Assembly (NCBI RefSeq): GCF_028372415.1
Contig: NC_092875.1
Coordinates: 31,390,812 to 31,454,811, forward strand
Length of the DNA stretch: 64,000 bases
Direction of reading: 5' to 3'
Origin: Notamacropus eugenii
Lineage: Eukaryota > Chordata > Mammalia > Diprotodontia > Macropodidae
Below, in pieces: positions 8,760 through 19,264 of the stretch. Below the pieces are notes generated by a model. The model was not told where the DNA came from, did no database searches, and saw only the letters and a program-made list of their open reading frames with translations. A program made the position numbers and the translations under genes. How positions within the stretch are numbered: the first letter of the stretch is position 1; the number at the start of each line of letters is the position of its first letter.

Positions 8760-10800
8760 TTTTTTTGGTTAAAGATAATTCTATTTTGAGTGGTTTTTAC
8801 AAACTGTTGCAATATGAAAGTCATTTCTTTGATAGAAATTATCAAGTAGTTTTGTCAAAAACACTGAAATAACCCCAAAATATATTTTTCAGAGGTCACA
8901 GAGCTTAAAAAGAGCAAAGATTATATGTAACCAGACAAAAATCTATTTCTGCATTTCCTGTTTAGATTGTGTTGCTTACCACACTAGAGCTATCCATTTG
9001 AGAAAACATAGGGATCGTTTTGCTCGGAACTTCAGACACACCAGAACATAGAGCATTTACAAAGAAACTTTTATTGTTTTTTTAGTAGTTTCAGTCGTGT
9101 CCAGCTGATTTTGATACTATTTAGAGTTTTCTTGGCAAAGATGCTGGAGTGGTTTGCCATTTCCTTTTTCAACTCATTTTACAGATGAGGAAACTGAGGC
9201 AGACAGGGTTAAGTGACTTGTCTAGGGTCACACAGTGTCTGAGGCTGGATTTGAACTCCAGACTTGGAGCTCTATCTACTGTGCCATCTAGCTGCCTCCA
9301 AGAGCTACGTATGGAGTTGTAATGATTTTGACAATAAACCGTCTTCCACACAACGCATTTACTGCGGCATTGACTGCAGCGATTGGGGGACATTTCACAT
9401 ACACCTTGCCCTGAGCTGACATTTTGTCTCCTCCGGGATTTGTTATGTTTTTCAATTACTTTTTTGTATCCCAGCCGAGTTCCTCTTCCATCTGAGGGTT
9501 AAACACTTTGGAAAACTGCAAACACTGTACACAGAAAGGGCTGCAATCTAGAGCCGGAAAGTAGCTCTGTTGGGGAAGTCTGGTTGGTAAATCTATAGCC
9601 GCAAATGCAAAGGATCCATTCATTTGCAAAACCTGTTGTGCAGCTGGAGGAATGTGTAAACCTGTACCTTCTGCTGGTCTTGCCAAGAAAGGGACACGAC
9701 CAGCTGTTCCCAGCTCAACTGCAGTCGTTCCAGCTCCTGGCCAAATCCAAAAATGAACCAGCCCTGGGAGCATCAGTAGGCTCGGGAACATGGCCACTTT
9801 CCATAGGCCTACCTTGCTCATTCAAATCCATTCGGTTGTTCGATACCTTTTTGGCACTTTCCGAATCTGAAAACGCAGTATTTCCTTAGAGACCAGTTTC
9901 CCCATCCCTGTTTAGCGGAATACTTTCAATTCTGCCCAAAGGCTCAACGATTCCTCGAAGTATATCGTCAGTTATATTCATGGATCTTACGTACGGTCTC
10001 ATGGGTCCAATATTTCCTATTTTAGGTTACTAGCAGTGGTCTTCCTAGCCTCTTTCTGCCTGAGACACCAGTACCGTGATAGGCATTCCTAAAGCAGTCC
10101 AGCCACCTAATCGTGTTGGTAGAGACACTGAGCTAACATCAACGAATTCTACACAAACAATTCATTCGGACCTGGAATTTCTATCAGAAATCATTGTTAC
10201 ATCGCAGACCTTTCCTACAATAGGAACAAACAAAACCCAATAAAAACAACTCCTCCAAATCTCTTTGTCTCATTCTTGCTGACAATTCCATAGATCATCG
10301 TTCTCCTCTGGAGTAAGATTGTCAATAGGTGCCCTTCATTTGATGCTGGGAGGCAGCCCGATCTTTCCACGGATGGCATGGATATATTTTGGTCGCGAGT
10401 AGAGTTTTCTGCTTTGGGAACGATTTCGCCTTCGTTCTTGCTTTAGCTACGCTTCCGTTCCCGGCTTTTTCCTCTCCCGGTCTTTACCTCGGTTCCGTTC
10501 CTTACGTTTTCTCTTTTTTCGGTCGTGACTTGATTTCTGCTTTCGGTCTGTTTTTGTTTTCTTTCTGTACTTGCCACGCTCTTCTAGGAGCTGCTCAAAT
10601 GTTCTCATCCTTCTTATAAGGAGCCTCAAGTACTGCTTCAATGACCAGACCATCTGCATTATTTCAGAGCTCTTGTGAGGGCTTCTGTGCAATTGGGTGG
10701 CTGGCGTCTCTTGGAGACGCTGCCGCTGCGGCTGCGGCCTGGATTCCTCCTGCCCACACGTCCAGCCTGAGTTTCGGGTTCTGAGGGAGGAAGAGGTAGA
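8760..10800 (-). pseudogene. RBM39P: RBM39 processed pseudogene
   Basis: The complement carries an intronless, frame-broken copy of RBM39 (CAPER/HCC1), the U2AF65-related splicing coactivator. Pieces in the correct order are: start region MADGLVIEAVLEAPYKKDE (10600-10659), an Arg/Lys-rich RS-like block (10440-10600), IRGKIGLPPSIK (10340-10380), IDNLTPEE (10304-10328), an RRM1 relic GKVCDVTMISDRNSR and VEFVDVSS (10080-10230), an RRM2 relic GPMRPYV, ITDDILRGI and LGRIESI (9910-10015), DSESAKK, ELGTAGR...PPAAQQVLQMNGS (9580-9716), FNPQMEEELGWDT (9462-9505), and a last RRM relic (9310-9440). The 5' part (10660-10800) has GCC-rich untranslated-like sequence. The 3' end has a mutated AATAGA signal and a 7-base A-tail complement at 8760-8766. 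The last coding residues are missing at the SINE insertion. No TSD could be fixed. Confidence 0.93.
9071..9299 (-). mobile_element. RTE-tailed SINE inside the RBM39 pseudogene
   Basis: The tRNA-like head lies at 9281-9299 on the complement. The core TTTTACAGATGAGGAAACTG (plus) is at about 9177. The RTE-like tail is at 9071-9160 (AGTTTCAGTCGTGTCCAGCT, TTTCTTGGCAAAGATGCTGG). It separates the RBM39 C-terminal coding relic from its 3' UTR relic, so it post-dates the retrocopy. Confidence 0.92.
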
Positions 10801-10947
10801 GTCGATCGAAAATAGAGTAATGGAATGAGAAGAGGCGGGGAGGGTGAGGCAGTGGGGCGGCGGCAAATCCGGGGCCAACAGTGCGCCGGGGACTGCAGAT
10901 CTCTGAAATGCAGTAGCTGTTGTCCCAGTCACTCACATACACTTATG

Positions 10948-10948
<1 letters not shown>

Positions 10949-11029
<81 letters not shown>
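10949..11029. repeat. (AC)n microsatellite, about 40 units
   Basis: Uninterrupted AC repeat of about 80 bp. Confidence 0.99.
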
Positions 11030-11032
<3 letters not shown>

Positions 11033-11137
11033 GTAATGCATTTTGAAACCTGAAGGTGCTACAGACAGGGTGAGCCGTCACTTTTGCGGAGGAGAACCCC
11101 TGGAGACGGGAAATCCCAGCCCTGCTCCTAGGAGACC

Positions 11138-11270
11138 CATTACACACTGGCTGGGTAACCCTGGGTAAATCACAGCCTCTTTGGTACTCAAGTGCCTATT
11201 GTTTGAAAGGAGGAGATTATTCAAAGAGACCAGCGAAACCTCGCAGCTCTAAATGTGGGATCCTGACGGA
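11138..11270 (+). mobile_element. CORE-SINE, type B fragment
   Basis: TGGGTAACCCTGGGTAAATC, CAGCCTCTTTGGTAC, then CAGCTCTAAATGTGGGATCC as the type B 3' end. Confidence 0.72.
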
Positions 11271-11321
11271 GTTGCTTTAGGTGAATTCCCCGATCACCCC
11301 GTGTTTCCTGGGTTTGGTTCT

Positions 11322-11438
11322 TAATGACTTCCTCAAGTCAGGGACCCTGTTTTGGCCTTTCTTTGTAACCCCAGTTTTTAGTATAGTGTCTGGCACAGGG
11401 TAAGCGCTTAATAAAAACTTGTTGATTGACTGCAGAAT
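11322..11438 (+). mobile_element. L2 LINE 3' end
   Basis: CAAGTCAGGGACCCTGTTTT, GTGTCTGGCACAGGGTAAGC, TTAATAAAAACTTGTTGATT. Confidence 0.85.
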
Positions 11439-12058
11439 TTCACTTCTGGAAGGGATCTCAGAGACCCTGGAAGGAACTTTTCCTCTTGTCTGCATATGAG
11501 AAGGAATGCTTTCCATCACACACTTGACAAGTGATCTTCCAGCCTCTGTTTGAAGATGGGGGGAGGGTGTCACCAGATCAATCAAAAGTAGTCCATCTTG
11601 GGGCAGCTCTAATCATTGGAAGCTTCTCGCTACATCCAGCTTAACTCTGCCTCTGGGAAAATTCGTCCCCAACCACTGCTCTTACTTTCTGCCCTGTGAA
11701 GTCTGGCAGGATGAAAGTAATCTCTCTTCCCATTCCTACTGGTGTTTTATATGTCCCCAAATGGATTGTGAGACGCTCAGAAGTAGGAGTTTGCTCTTAC
11801 CCGCTCTGTAAGACAAAGGCACTTAATCAATGCTGGTTGAATCGGTAAATGATGTTCAGTGAACTTTTAAGATCACGACCAGGGGGTATAAAATATAAAA
11901 ATAAAGACAAAATAAGCCCTATCCCCGAAGAGTTTACATTGTTTTGGGGAAAATGACACGGATCGAGATGAATCCATGACTCAAAAAGCATTTATGTGCT
12001 CGTTATGTATCAGGGACTGTACTAAGTGTTGAGGATAAAATAAAAGCAAACGTGAAAT
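11439..12058 (+). mobile_element. CR1-superfamily (L3/L2) LINE fragments
   Basis: 11440-11712 resembles the repeat class with GGAAGGGATCTCAGAGACCC and CAGCTCTAATCATTGGAAGC. 11735-11852 is an L2 3' end (TGTCCCCAAATGGATTGTGA, GGCACTTAATCAATGCTGGT). 11880-12058 has AAGAGTTTACATTGTTTTGG and CAGGGACTGTACTAAGTGTT of the L3-type 3' region. All are old and fragmentary. Confidence 0.6.
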
Positions 12059-12194
12059 TACATAGTGAGGGAGGAGGGAGAAAAGATACAATATTTGAAC
12101 ATAAAAGGGTGTGTGAGTGCATCAGACACCTGCTGAGACTTCATTGGGAAAGAATTGCTCCTGAGGTAGATGCCTCTATCAATGTACCTGTTCT

Positions 12195-12345
12195 GCAACG
12201 TGACTTCTGGCCTTAGAAAATTGCCTGGCTCACTTAGAGAGGTTAATTGACTTTCCGAGAGACTCATACGGAAAGGATGTTCCAGAGATAGGATTTGCAC
12301 CCAGGTCTTCCTCACTCTGAGATCCCAGCCCCTCCGCTGCCAAAA
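12195..12345 (-). mobile_element. CORE-SINE fragment
   Basis: GAGAGGTTAATTGACTTTCC, GATAGGATTTGCACCCAGGT, CTTCCTCACTCTGAGATCC on the plus strand, the complement of a SINE core and head. Confidence 0.72.
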
Positions 12346-12449
12346 TTGTGTACAAAGTAAATACAAGGGGATTGAGCGTGGGAAGGGGGCAGGGGTGATC
12401 ATTATTGGCCGTGATCAACAAAGGCGTATGGGGAGACCAGGAAGGTAGA

Positions 12450-12538
12450 AGATGGATGGACTGACAAACGGACAGACGGACGGACGGATGGATGGGGGGA
12501 TGGATAAATGGGTAAATCATAGTTGGATGGGTGGATGA
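12450..12538. repeat. (GGAT/GGAC)n microsatellite
   Basis: Degenerate tetranucleotide repeat GATGGATGGACTGACAAACG followed by GGACGGACGGATGG units. Confidence 0.95.
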
Positions 12539-12549
12539 TCAGAGTAGTT

Positions 12550-13155
12550 AAGGCATGTGAATGGTTCTGACACGCTATACCAGGGGGAGAAAAAACTATT
12601 ATCGTTCATTAGAAATGTCTTCCCACCCGAGAGGATTATGAACAGTTCCTTTCCCACCCTCCCCACTCCCCAAATCAATAAATTCTGGGCCAGGAGCCAT
12701 TGTCAGTACCAGGGAAATGTCGGGCTGTTTCCTCACTTCAAAGTCGCCCACCTGTCAGTGGGAGGGATCAGCTCGTTTAGGAATGGAAGCTGGCTGCTCC
12801 GGCGGGAGCTGGGGGAGTCCTAGGCCTTTTCCCTGAAGCTTTTATATCTTTTTATGAGCAAATGAATCTCCCCTTCAAACAAGTGGGACTGTGATAGGAC
12901 TGGTGGAGGCGGTCCCATCGCGGGCCCCCTGCTCCAGGCTGGTCTGAAACTTTTTAATCAGAAGAGACTCGGGGGCCCCGCCTCGTAAAGGAGGCTCCCC
13001 GGAGACCCCAGGCTGGGAGTGAGCTCAGCCCCCGGAAAAACCCTCGGGCTTCCCGGAGCCCCGTTGAAGATGAAAGAGGCAAGAGACTCCGGCTGTGGGC
13101 ACCACCTGTCTACTCTCTCCTGGGGCTCAAGGTCGTCAGAGGCGGAAAGTGCGTG
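12550..13155. other. GC-richer single-copy stretch
   Basis: Relatively CpG-retaining for this window (for example at 12790-13160), with no repeat recognised. Open frames exist on both strands (such as 13019-13225 plus) but none shows a recognisable domain, so no gene is called. 12840-12960 (TTTTTATGAGCAAATGAATC through CTTTTTAATCA) is a candidate for conserved non-coding DNA by appearance only. Confidence 0.45.
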
Positions 13156-13159
13156 GCCC

Positions 13160-13315
13160 AAAGAGGCAGAGATCGGGAATCGAAGCCCGGCTTTGTCCAC
13201 GGTTTGCTGTAGAACCTCGGGCTAGTCGCTCATCCTCTCTGGGCCTCTGAGTTCCAAGCTTTCAAACGAGACTTTTGGACTCTGGAATTAAGATCCCTTC
13301 CTGTTCTATTCCTAC
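13160..13315 (+). mobile_element. CORE-SINE, type B
   Basis: ATCGGGAATCGAAGCCCGGC, GAACCTCGGGCTAGTCGCTC, CTCTCTGGGCCTCTGAG, and GGACTCTGGAATTAAGATCC. It keeps several CpGs that sibling copies have lost. Confidence 0.75.
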
Positions 13316-14220
13316 GAACCTGATTGGGACCAAATGGACTTGGAGATGAGAGTCGATGTTCCAGAGCTAGTTATAAAACCAATCCAGAGGTTTGGCTGAA
13401 AAAGAAAGAGTGAAACAGAGCCTGCCTTCCCCCACCCAAGATATCAGGGCCTGACCAAGCTGAACTCAGTCTTGCGGTACCCCACTTTCTCCATCTATAA
13501 AATGGACACTATTGGGGCAGAACTCTAGAGGTGAATTTTCCTGGAAGTTCAGGATAGTGGCTGAGATTCGATCCCTTTCTTAATCTGTTAAGAGATCTTT
13601 CAATTTGATCCCAAATGCCTTGGGTGTCCTTGCTGTATCTGGTTCTCCAAGACCCTGAGGAGCTTGTGTGTGTACTGCATGTCCGTGTGTATTTTAAAGC
13701 CCATCTAAGTTTAAAGTAAGCAGTGGCACGGTGAAGGCCAGTTACTCTACCCCTTCTCCCTCCTTGCACTTACACTTATTTAGAAAGAATAGAGCAATTG
13801 AAAATTGCGAATTTCATAATAAATAATAGTAAACATTTTGAGATATTACGAACAAGGAAGGAACTGTACAACACTGTCAAGTGGAGTTTTTTTTTTTTAA
13901 GAAAGAGAGACAGAGGTAGAGAGGGGAAGAGAGAGAGAGATTTAAAGTAGTATAAATTGCCCTGTTTGTGTGACTTTCTACACATTCTTTCTCCTCCTTC
14001 AAATTATTTGCTTGTCTTTTGGGGTTTATTAATGTCAATTTTATAAATTTGCATTTGTACACTGTCCCTCTCCCCAATAAATGAAAAAAAAATTAACAAG
14101 ACCCTCTTTATAAACATGCACAGGTCAGCAAAGCAAATTCCCACACTGGCCATGCCCCCAAACATGTGTCTCATTTTTATTTTAAGTCGATCAGCTCTCT
14201 GGCAAAAGATGAGTGGAGGG
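13316..14220. other. Mostly unplaced DNA with SINE and purine fragments
   Basis: 13455-13515 has a short SINE-like CCATCTATAAAATGGACAC. 13898-13940 is AG-rich. 13750-14100 is AT-rich with no recognised element. Confidence 0.45.
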
Positions 14221-14224
14221 TTTC

Positions 14225-14470
14225 ATCTTTAGTCTCCTTGGAGTGGTGGTTTGTCATTATTGGAGTTCTAAAGTATTTTAAAGTTATTTTTCTCTAGTAT
14301 GTTATGGTCATTGTGCAAATTCTTCTCCTGGCTCAGCTCATCTCAGAATTCACTCAGAGTGGTCTTCCAGGTTTCCTTTAAAGCTGTCCATTTTGTAATT
14401 TTTTATGAAGCAATTATATTCTATTACATTTACTTAACAAAATCTGTTTATCCATTCCCCAGAGATGGGG
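14225..14470 (-). mobile_element. L1 3'-region fragment, left half
   Basis: TCTCCTGGCTCAGCTCATCT, ATTCACTCAGAGTGGTCTTC, TATTCTATTACATTTACTTA, TCTGTTTATCCATTCCCCAG: same order as the larger L1 copies at 30300-30490 and 40920-41090. The continuation is found beyond the RTE at 17580. Confidence 0.82.
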
Positions 14471-14865
14471 ATGACTACCTTGCATGGAAGAAGGGCTTGT
14501 GTAGTTCAATGAAATGTAAGTATACCATACAAGAGTTTTGACAAAAGGTGATCCATTGGAGAAGGAAATGGTAGATCACTCAAGTATATTTGCCAAGAAA
14601 ACCCATGAACAGATGATGATGATGATGATGTTTATGGTGATAGTGATGATGATGATGATGACTACACTGGGAGATGAACCCCTCAGGTCAGAAGGTGTCC
14701 AGTAGGCTACTGGGGAAGAGCAGAGGACAACTTCAAGTAGCTCCAGTACTAATGAAGCAGATGGGCCAAAGTCAAAAGGAAGCTCAGCTTGGGATGCATC
14801 TGTTGATGAAAGGAAAGTCTGTAAAAAAAATAAAACAAACTTGGAAAGGAAGATCTATGAACCAA

Positions 14866-15186
14866 GGTAAGGTGGATGTGGCCATACAGGAGATAGATAG
14901 ATTAAACATTGGCATCTTGGATGTTAGTGAATTTAAATGGATGGGAATGGGTGAATTTAATTCAGAAGATCACTATATATATTACTGTGGGCAAGAATCT
15001 CTTGGAAGAAGTACAGTAGCCCTTATAGTCAAAAAAAGGGTGAGAAAAGTAGTACTGACTATAATCTCATAAAATGACAGGATGATATCTGTTGAAATCC
15101 GAGGCAAACCATTCAGCATCACAGCAATACAAGTCTATGCTCCAAGCGCTGATGCCAATGAGGTCAAATTTGATCAGTTCTATGAA

Positions 15187-15234
<48 letters not shown>

Positions 15235-17520
15235 TACATTCATCATAGGGGGAATGGAATGCTAAAGTAGAAAAGCAAAAAATATTAGGACAACAGCAAG
15301 TTTGATTTTGGAATATAAAATTAATCAAGGAAGAGACTAAAAAACTTTTGTCAAGAAAACTCACCCAAAACAAAGAAAACAACCCAAAAGGCAACTCTAC
15401 ATGTGGACATCACCAGATGGTCAATATCAAAATCAAATAGATGATATACTTTGCTGCCAAAGGTGGGAAAGCTCTATATAGTCAGTTATAACAAGACCTG
15501 GAGCTGACTGTGGCTCAGATCATGAACTTCTCATTACAAAATTCAGACTTGAATTGAAGAAAGTAGGGAAAACCATCAGATCATATAGGCATGACCTAAA
15601 TGACCTACCTCACTTATGAACATGAAGTAGAGGTGATGAATAGATTTAAGGGATTAGATCTGATAGATAGAGGACCTGAAGAATTATGGAGAGAGGTTTG
15701 CAGTGTCGTACTGGAGGCAGCAACAAAAACTTTTTTTCTTTTCCAAAGAAAAAGAAAAGCAAGAAAGCAAAATGGCTGTCTAACAAGACTTTATAAATAG
15801 CTAAGGAAAGAAAGAAAGGTATACTCAACTATATGCAGAATTCCAGAGATATAAGAAAGATTTTTCAAATGAGCAATGCAAAGAAACAGAAGAAAACAAT
15901 AGAATGGAAAAAACCAGATATTTCTTCAGGCAATTTATCAATATCAAGGGAACATTTCATGTACAAATGGGTATGATTTCATGTAAAAAAATTCTTAGAA
16001 AAATCTAAGAATTTAACAGAAGTAGAAGAGATTAAGAAGAGGTAGCAATAACAGACAGAAGAATTATACAAGAAAGATCTTAACATCACTGATAACCATG
16101 ATAGCATGGTTACTGATCTAGGACAAGAGAATGAAGTCAAATAGGTCTAAGGAAGCATTGTTAACAATAAGATTACTGAAGGTGACTCAGTAATGGCTAA
16201 TAAATTGGAAAAGATCAATTTATGTCCCAATCCTAAAGAAGGGCAATGCTAAGGAACGGTCAAGTTACTAAATAATTACATTCATTTCACATACCAGCAA
16301 GGTTATGCTTAAGATTCTGCAAGTTAGGCTTCAGCAGTATCCAAAATGAAAACTACCAGGAGTGCAGGCTAGTTTTTGAAGAGGCAGAGGAACTAGATAT
16401 CAAATTGCCAGCTTTCACTGGATTATGGAGAAAGCAAGGGGGTTCCATAAAAAGAAAATCTGCTTCTGCTTCATTGACTACCCTAAAGTTTTGGCTATGT
16501 AGATCAGAGCTAAATGTGCCAAATCCTCAAAAAGATGGGAGTACTAGATCATCTTATTGTCTCCTGGGGAATCTGTATGATGGCCAAGAAGTAACAGTTA
16601 GAACTGAACATGGAACAACTGATTGATTTAAGATTGGAAAAGGAGCTTGACAAGACCATACATTGTCACCTTATTTATTTAACTTATAGGCAGAGTACAC
16701 CATGAGAAACGCAGGCTGGATGAATCAAAAGCTGGAATTAAGATTGCTGGGAAAAATATCTACAATCTCAGATATTCAGACAATACTATTCTCATGGTGG
16801 AAGGTGAAGAAGAACTAAGAAGTCTCTTGAAAGAGGATAGTGTAAAAGCTGGCTTGAAACTTAACATTAAAAAAACAGCAACACCTTGATCTTGCAACTG
16901 GTCCCATCACTTTCTGGCAAATAGAGGGGGAAGCAATGGAAGCAGTGTCAGATTTTATATTCTTGGCCTCAAAGATCAGGGTAGATGGTGACTGCAGCCA
17001 TGAAATTAAAAGACCCTTGCTTCTGGGAAGGAAAGCTGTGGTAAATCTAGACAGCACACTAAAAAGTAGAGACATCAACCATGTTGACAAAGTTCCATAC
17101 AGTCAAAACTATGGTTTTTCCAATGGTAACATATGGCTGTGAGAGTGGACTATAAGGACAGCTAAGCACTACCAAATTGATGTTTTTCAGTTGTGGTACT
17201 GGAGAAAACTTTTGAGAGTTCCTTGGACATGGAGGAGATCAAATCAGTCAATACTTAAAGAAATAAAGTTAGACTAATCATTGGAAGGTCAAATACTGAA
17301 GTAGAAGCTTAAATACTTTGGACATATAATGAGAAGATGGGATTCATTGGAAAAGACAATGATGTTGGGAAAGATTGAAGGCAAAAGGAAAAGGGGATGT
17401 CAAAGGATGAGACAGATATAGGTAGTGTCATGGAAACAATGAACATGAGCTTGGACAGACTGTGGGAGATAGTGGAGGATAGAAGAACCTGGTGTGCTAC
17501 GGTCCATGGAGTCATAAAGA
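14866..17520 (+). pseudogene. Dead RTE ORF: AP endonuclease and reverse transcriptase
   Basis: Endonuclease relic: LNIGILDVSEFKWMGMGEFN (14907-14966), IYYCGQESLGRS, MISVEIRGKPFSITAIQVYA (15082-15141), then FYEAL followed at once by the CA tract, then FIIG and, one inserted G later, WNAKV (15239-15269). RT relic: FCFIDYPK (about 16460-16490), LSPYLFNL (16666-16689), NLRYSDN (16764-16784), DCSHEIKRPLLLGRK (16992-17036), WRRSNQSILKEI (about 17230-17267). The catalytic YADD box reads YSDN at 16773-16784, which removes one of the two metal-binding aspartates. Several stops and frameshifts confirm loss of function. The encoded enzyme would have nicked DNA and primed reverse transcription. Confidence 0.92.
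15192..15230. repeat. (AC)n inside the RTE endonuclease
   Basis: About 19 AC units. They replace the stretch that in BovB-type proteins lies between FYE-x-L and the FIIGDWNAKV motif. Confidence 0.97.
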
Positions 17521-17579
17521 ATCAGACGTGACAGAATGACTACACAACAAAAAGGGGAAAATATCCTCTTAGTTCCCCT

Positions 17580-17822
17580 TTCTGGCTACTACTGAAAAGA
17601 ATTGCTATAAATATTTTAAGACATATAATCCTTTTTTTTTCTTTCTTTGATCTTTTTAAGGTACAAGACTAATGATGGTATAGCTGGGTTAAAGGGTTTA
17701 CATATTTCAGTAACTTTCTGGGCCTCAATCCAAATCACTTTCCAGAAAGGCTGGACCCATTCACATCTCTGCCAAGAGGGCCCTAGTCACACCTGTATTT
17801 TAATTCAAAACAATACACTCCA
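17580..17822 (-). mobile_element. L1 3'-region fragment, right half
   Basis: GAATTGCTATAAATATTTTA, GATGGTATAGCTGGGTTAAA, GGGTTTACATATTTCAGTAA, CAAATCACTTTCCAGAAAGG. This is the direct continuation of the L1 fragment at 14225-14470, separated by the RTE. Confidence 0.82.
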
Positions 17823-17864
17823 ACAGTCATTTTCATAGACTTATTAGTATGTATTATATGCCCC

Positions 17865-18300
17865 TGATTGTGTGACCCTGGGCAAGATATTTAAACTTTT
17901 AATACTCCAGGCATCTAAGACTGTATATTCTAAGGTATTGCTTGGTGATCTCCATCTATTGGAGTGAATTTCCCTGTCTGACCTTCCATACACCAATGAG
18001 ATTCCAAGCCTGTACCTCTGCATCTGCCCTTGCCCTCCCAAAGGTACCAGGTTCTGAGGATATGAAGAAAAAAGGACAATGCCTACCCTTTAAGGGATTA
18101 CATGACTTAGTAAACTAAGAAAAATAGATAGCTTTGGAGATACAGGATTCCAGAGGTGGGTTCATATTCCACCTGTGATGTATTACTTTTGAAACCTTGC
18201 GCAAATCATCAAACTTCCCTGGGACTCAGTTTCCTCATTTGTAAAGAGAGGTTATTGTGCCAGATGGCCTCCAAGACCCCTTCAAGACCTATGAACCTAA
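17865..18300 (+). mobile_element. CORE-SINE fragments
   Basis: 17865-17965: GATTGTGTGACCCTGGGCAA and a decayed tail. 18138-18300: GACTCAGTTTCCTCATTTGT, GTGCCAGATGGCCTCCAAG and CAAGACCTATGAACC, a type B copy. Confidence 0.75.
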
Positions 18301-19028
18301 TATAGAGAAGGAAATGCAGAACAATTTGAAGAGGAGAATGCTGTCCATTGAGTAGGACATGGAAGCTGAGCTGTGTTCTAGGAAGTGGTGAAGCTCAGAA
18401 GGGAGTGCATTTGAGATGAAAGGAAGAGTTGGGAGCTGCTCAAAGGGCAGCACCAAAGCCACTGTGCTGTGGAGAATGATTCCCGTCTGATTCAAATTTG
18501 TTTGCCTGCTAAGCCAGAGAAGAACATGGAGGACATCTAATTGTAGTGGATGGTTTTCTGTAACAGAGGGCCAAGAGCTCCAGGGGGACTTGGGCAGGAG
18601 GGCGGGGGGGGGGGGGGGGGGAGCGGAGGAGGGGACGAAGGGTACTTGGCTTTTATTAGAGGCATATTGTGGATGTGGCTAAAGAACTGTTGAACCCTGA
18701 CCTAATGAAGATAGCTGTCTTAGCAGACATACCTGGGCAGATTGGCTGGTGTCTAAGACCAATGGAATAGTGCCCCTCTGAGCCTATGGGCACAGCAGTT
18801 CCTATGAATTCAGGGTAGCTCTTCCACTATGAGAAGGAGTGCCCCAGCTTCTAAGGGAGAGTGCATATTCCTGTTCAAAGTCAAAGAGGTGAGACATATT
18901 TTATTCCCTCCCTATTCCAATTGTTTCATGTGTCTTTGTTTACTGATTATTAAATGTGTCCCATAGTAGAAAGAGCTGCCTTCAGGGACTGGGGCTCTTG
19001 ATCCTTAGAGGTCTTTGAGCAGCAACCA
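18300..19028. other. Unplaced DNA with an 18-G run
   Basis: G run at 18604-18621 in a purine-rich context. No repeat family or coding signal recognised in the rest. Confidence 0.55.
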
Positions 19029-19029
19029 C

Positions 19030-19258
19030 TTGGCTTGTTGTTGTCAGTCGTTTCAAACTCTTCACATTTTCTTGGCAAAGACATTGGAGTGTCTTACAAT
19101 TTCCTTCTCCAGCTCATTTTACAGATGAGAAAACTGAGGCAAACAGGGTTAGGTGACTTGCCCAGCTAGTAAGTGACTGGGTCCAGATTTGAACTCAGAA
19201 AGATGAGTCTTCCTGAGTCCAAGTTCAGTGTTCTATCTACTGCACCCCTTAGCTACCA
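19030..19258 (-). mobile_element. RTE-tailed SINE
   Basis: Plus strand: TTGTTGTTGTCAGTCGTTTC, TTTTCTTGGCAAAGACATTG, TTTCCTTCTCCAGCTCATTT, TACAGATGAGAAAACTGAGG, then the head complement at about 19230-19258. Confidence 0.92.
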
Positions 19259-19264
19259 CTTGGC

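Larger units (their letters stand above)
14545..17552 (+). mobile_element. Near-full-length RTE (BovB-like) LINE
   Basis: About 3.0 kb, close to the usual RTE length of about 3.2 kb. The 5' region has GGAGAAGGAAATGGTAGATC...TTTGCCAAGAAAACCCATG (14560-14607) and CCTCAGGTCAGAAGGTGTCC. It continues through apurinic endonuclease and reverse-transcriptase relics and ends GGAGTCATAAAGAATCAGAC...GACTACACAACAA. It sits between two halves of a minus-strand L1, so it inserted into that L1. Similarity to ruminant and squamate BovB is from memory of that family. A (GAT)n patch at 14613-14660 lies in the 5' region, and a CA tract interrupts the endonuclease. Confidence 0.93.

Noticed and set aside
8760..10800. 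Functional RBM39 gene or retrogene
   Set aside because: Multiple frameshifts and stops, absent C-terminal residues and a SINE insertion rule out an intact product.
14613..14660. GAT repeat considered as a separate Asp-rich gene start
   Set aside because: It lies in the RTE 5' region and reads as a trinucleotide microsatellite.
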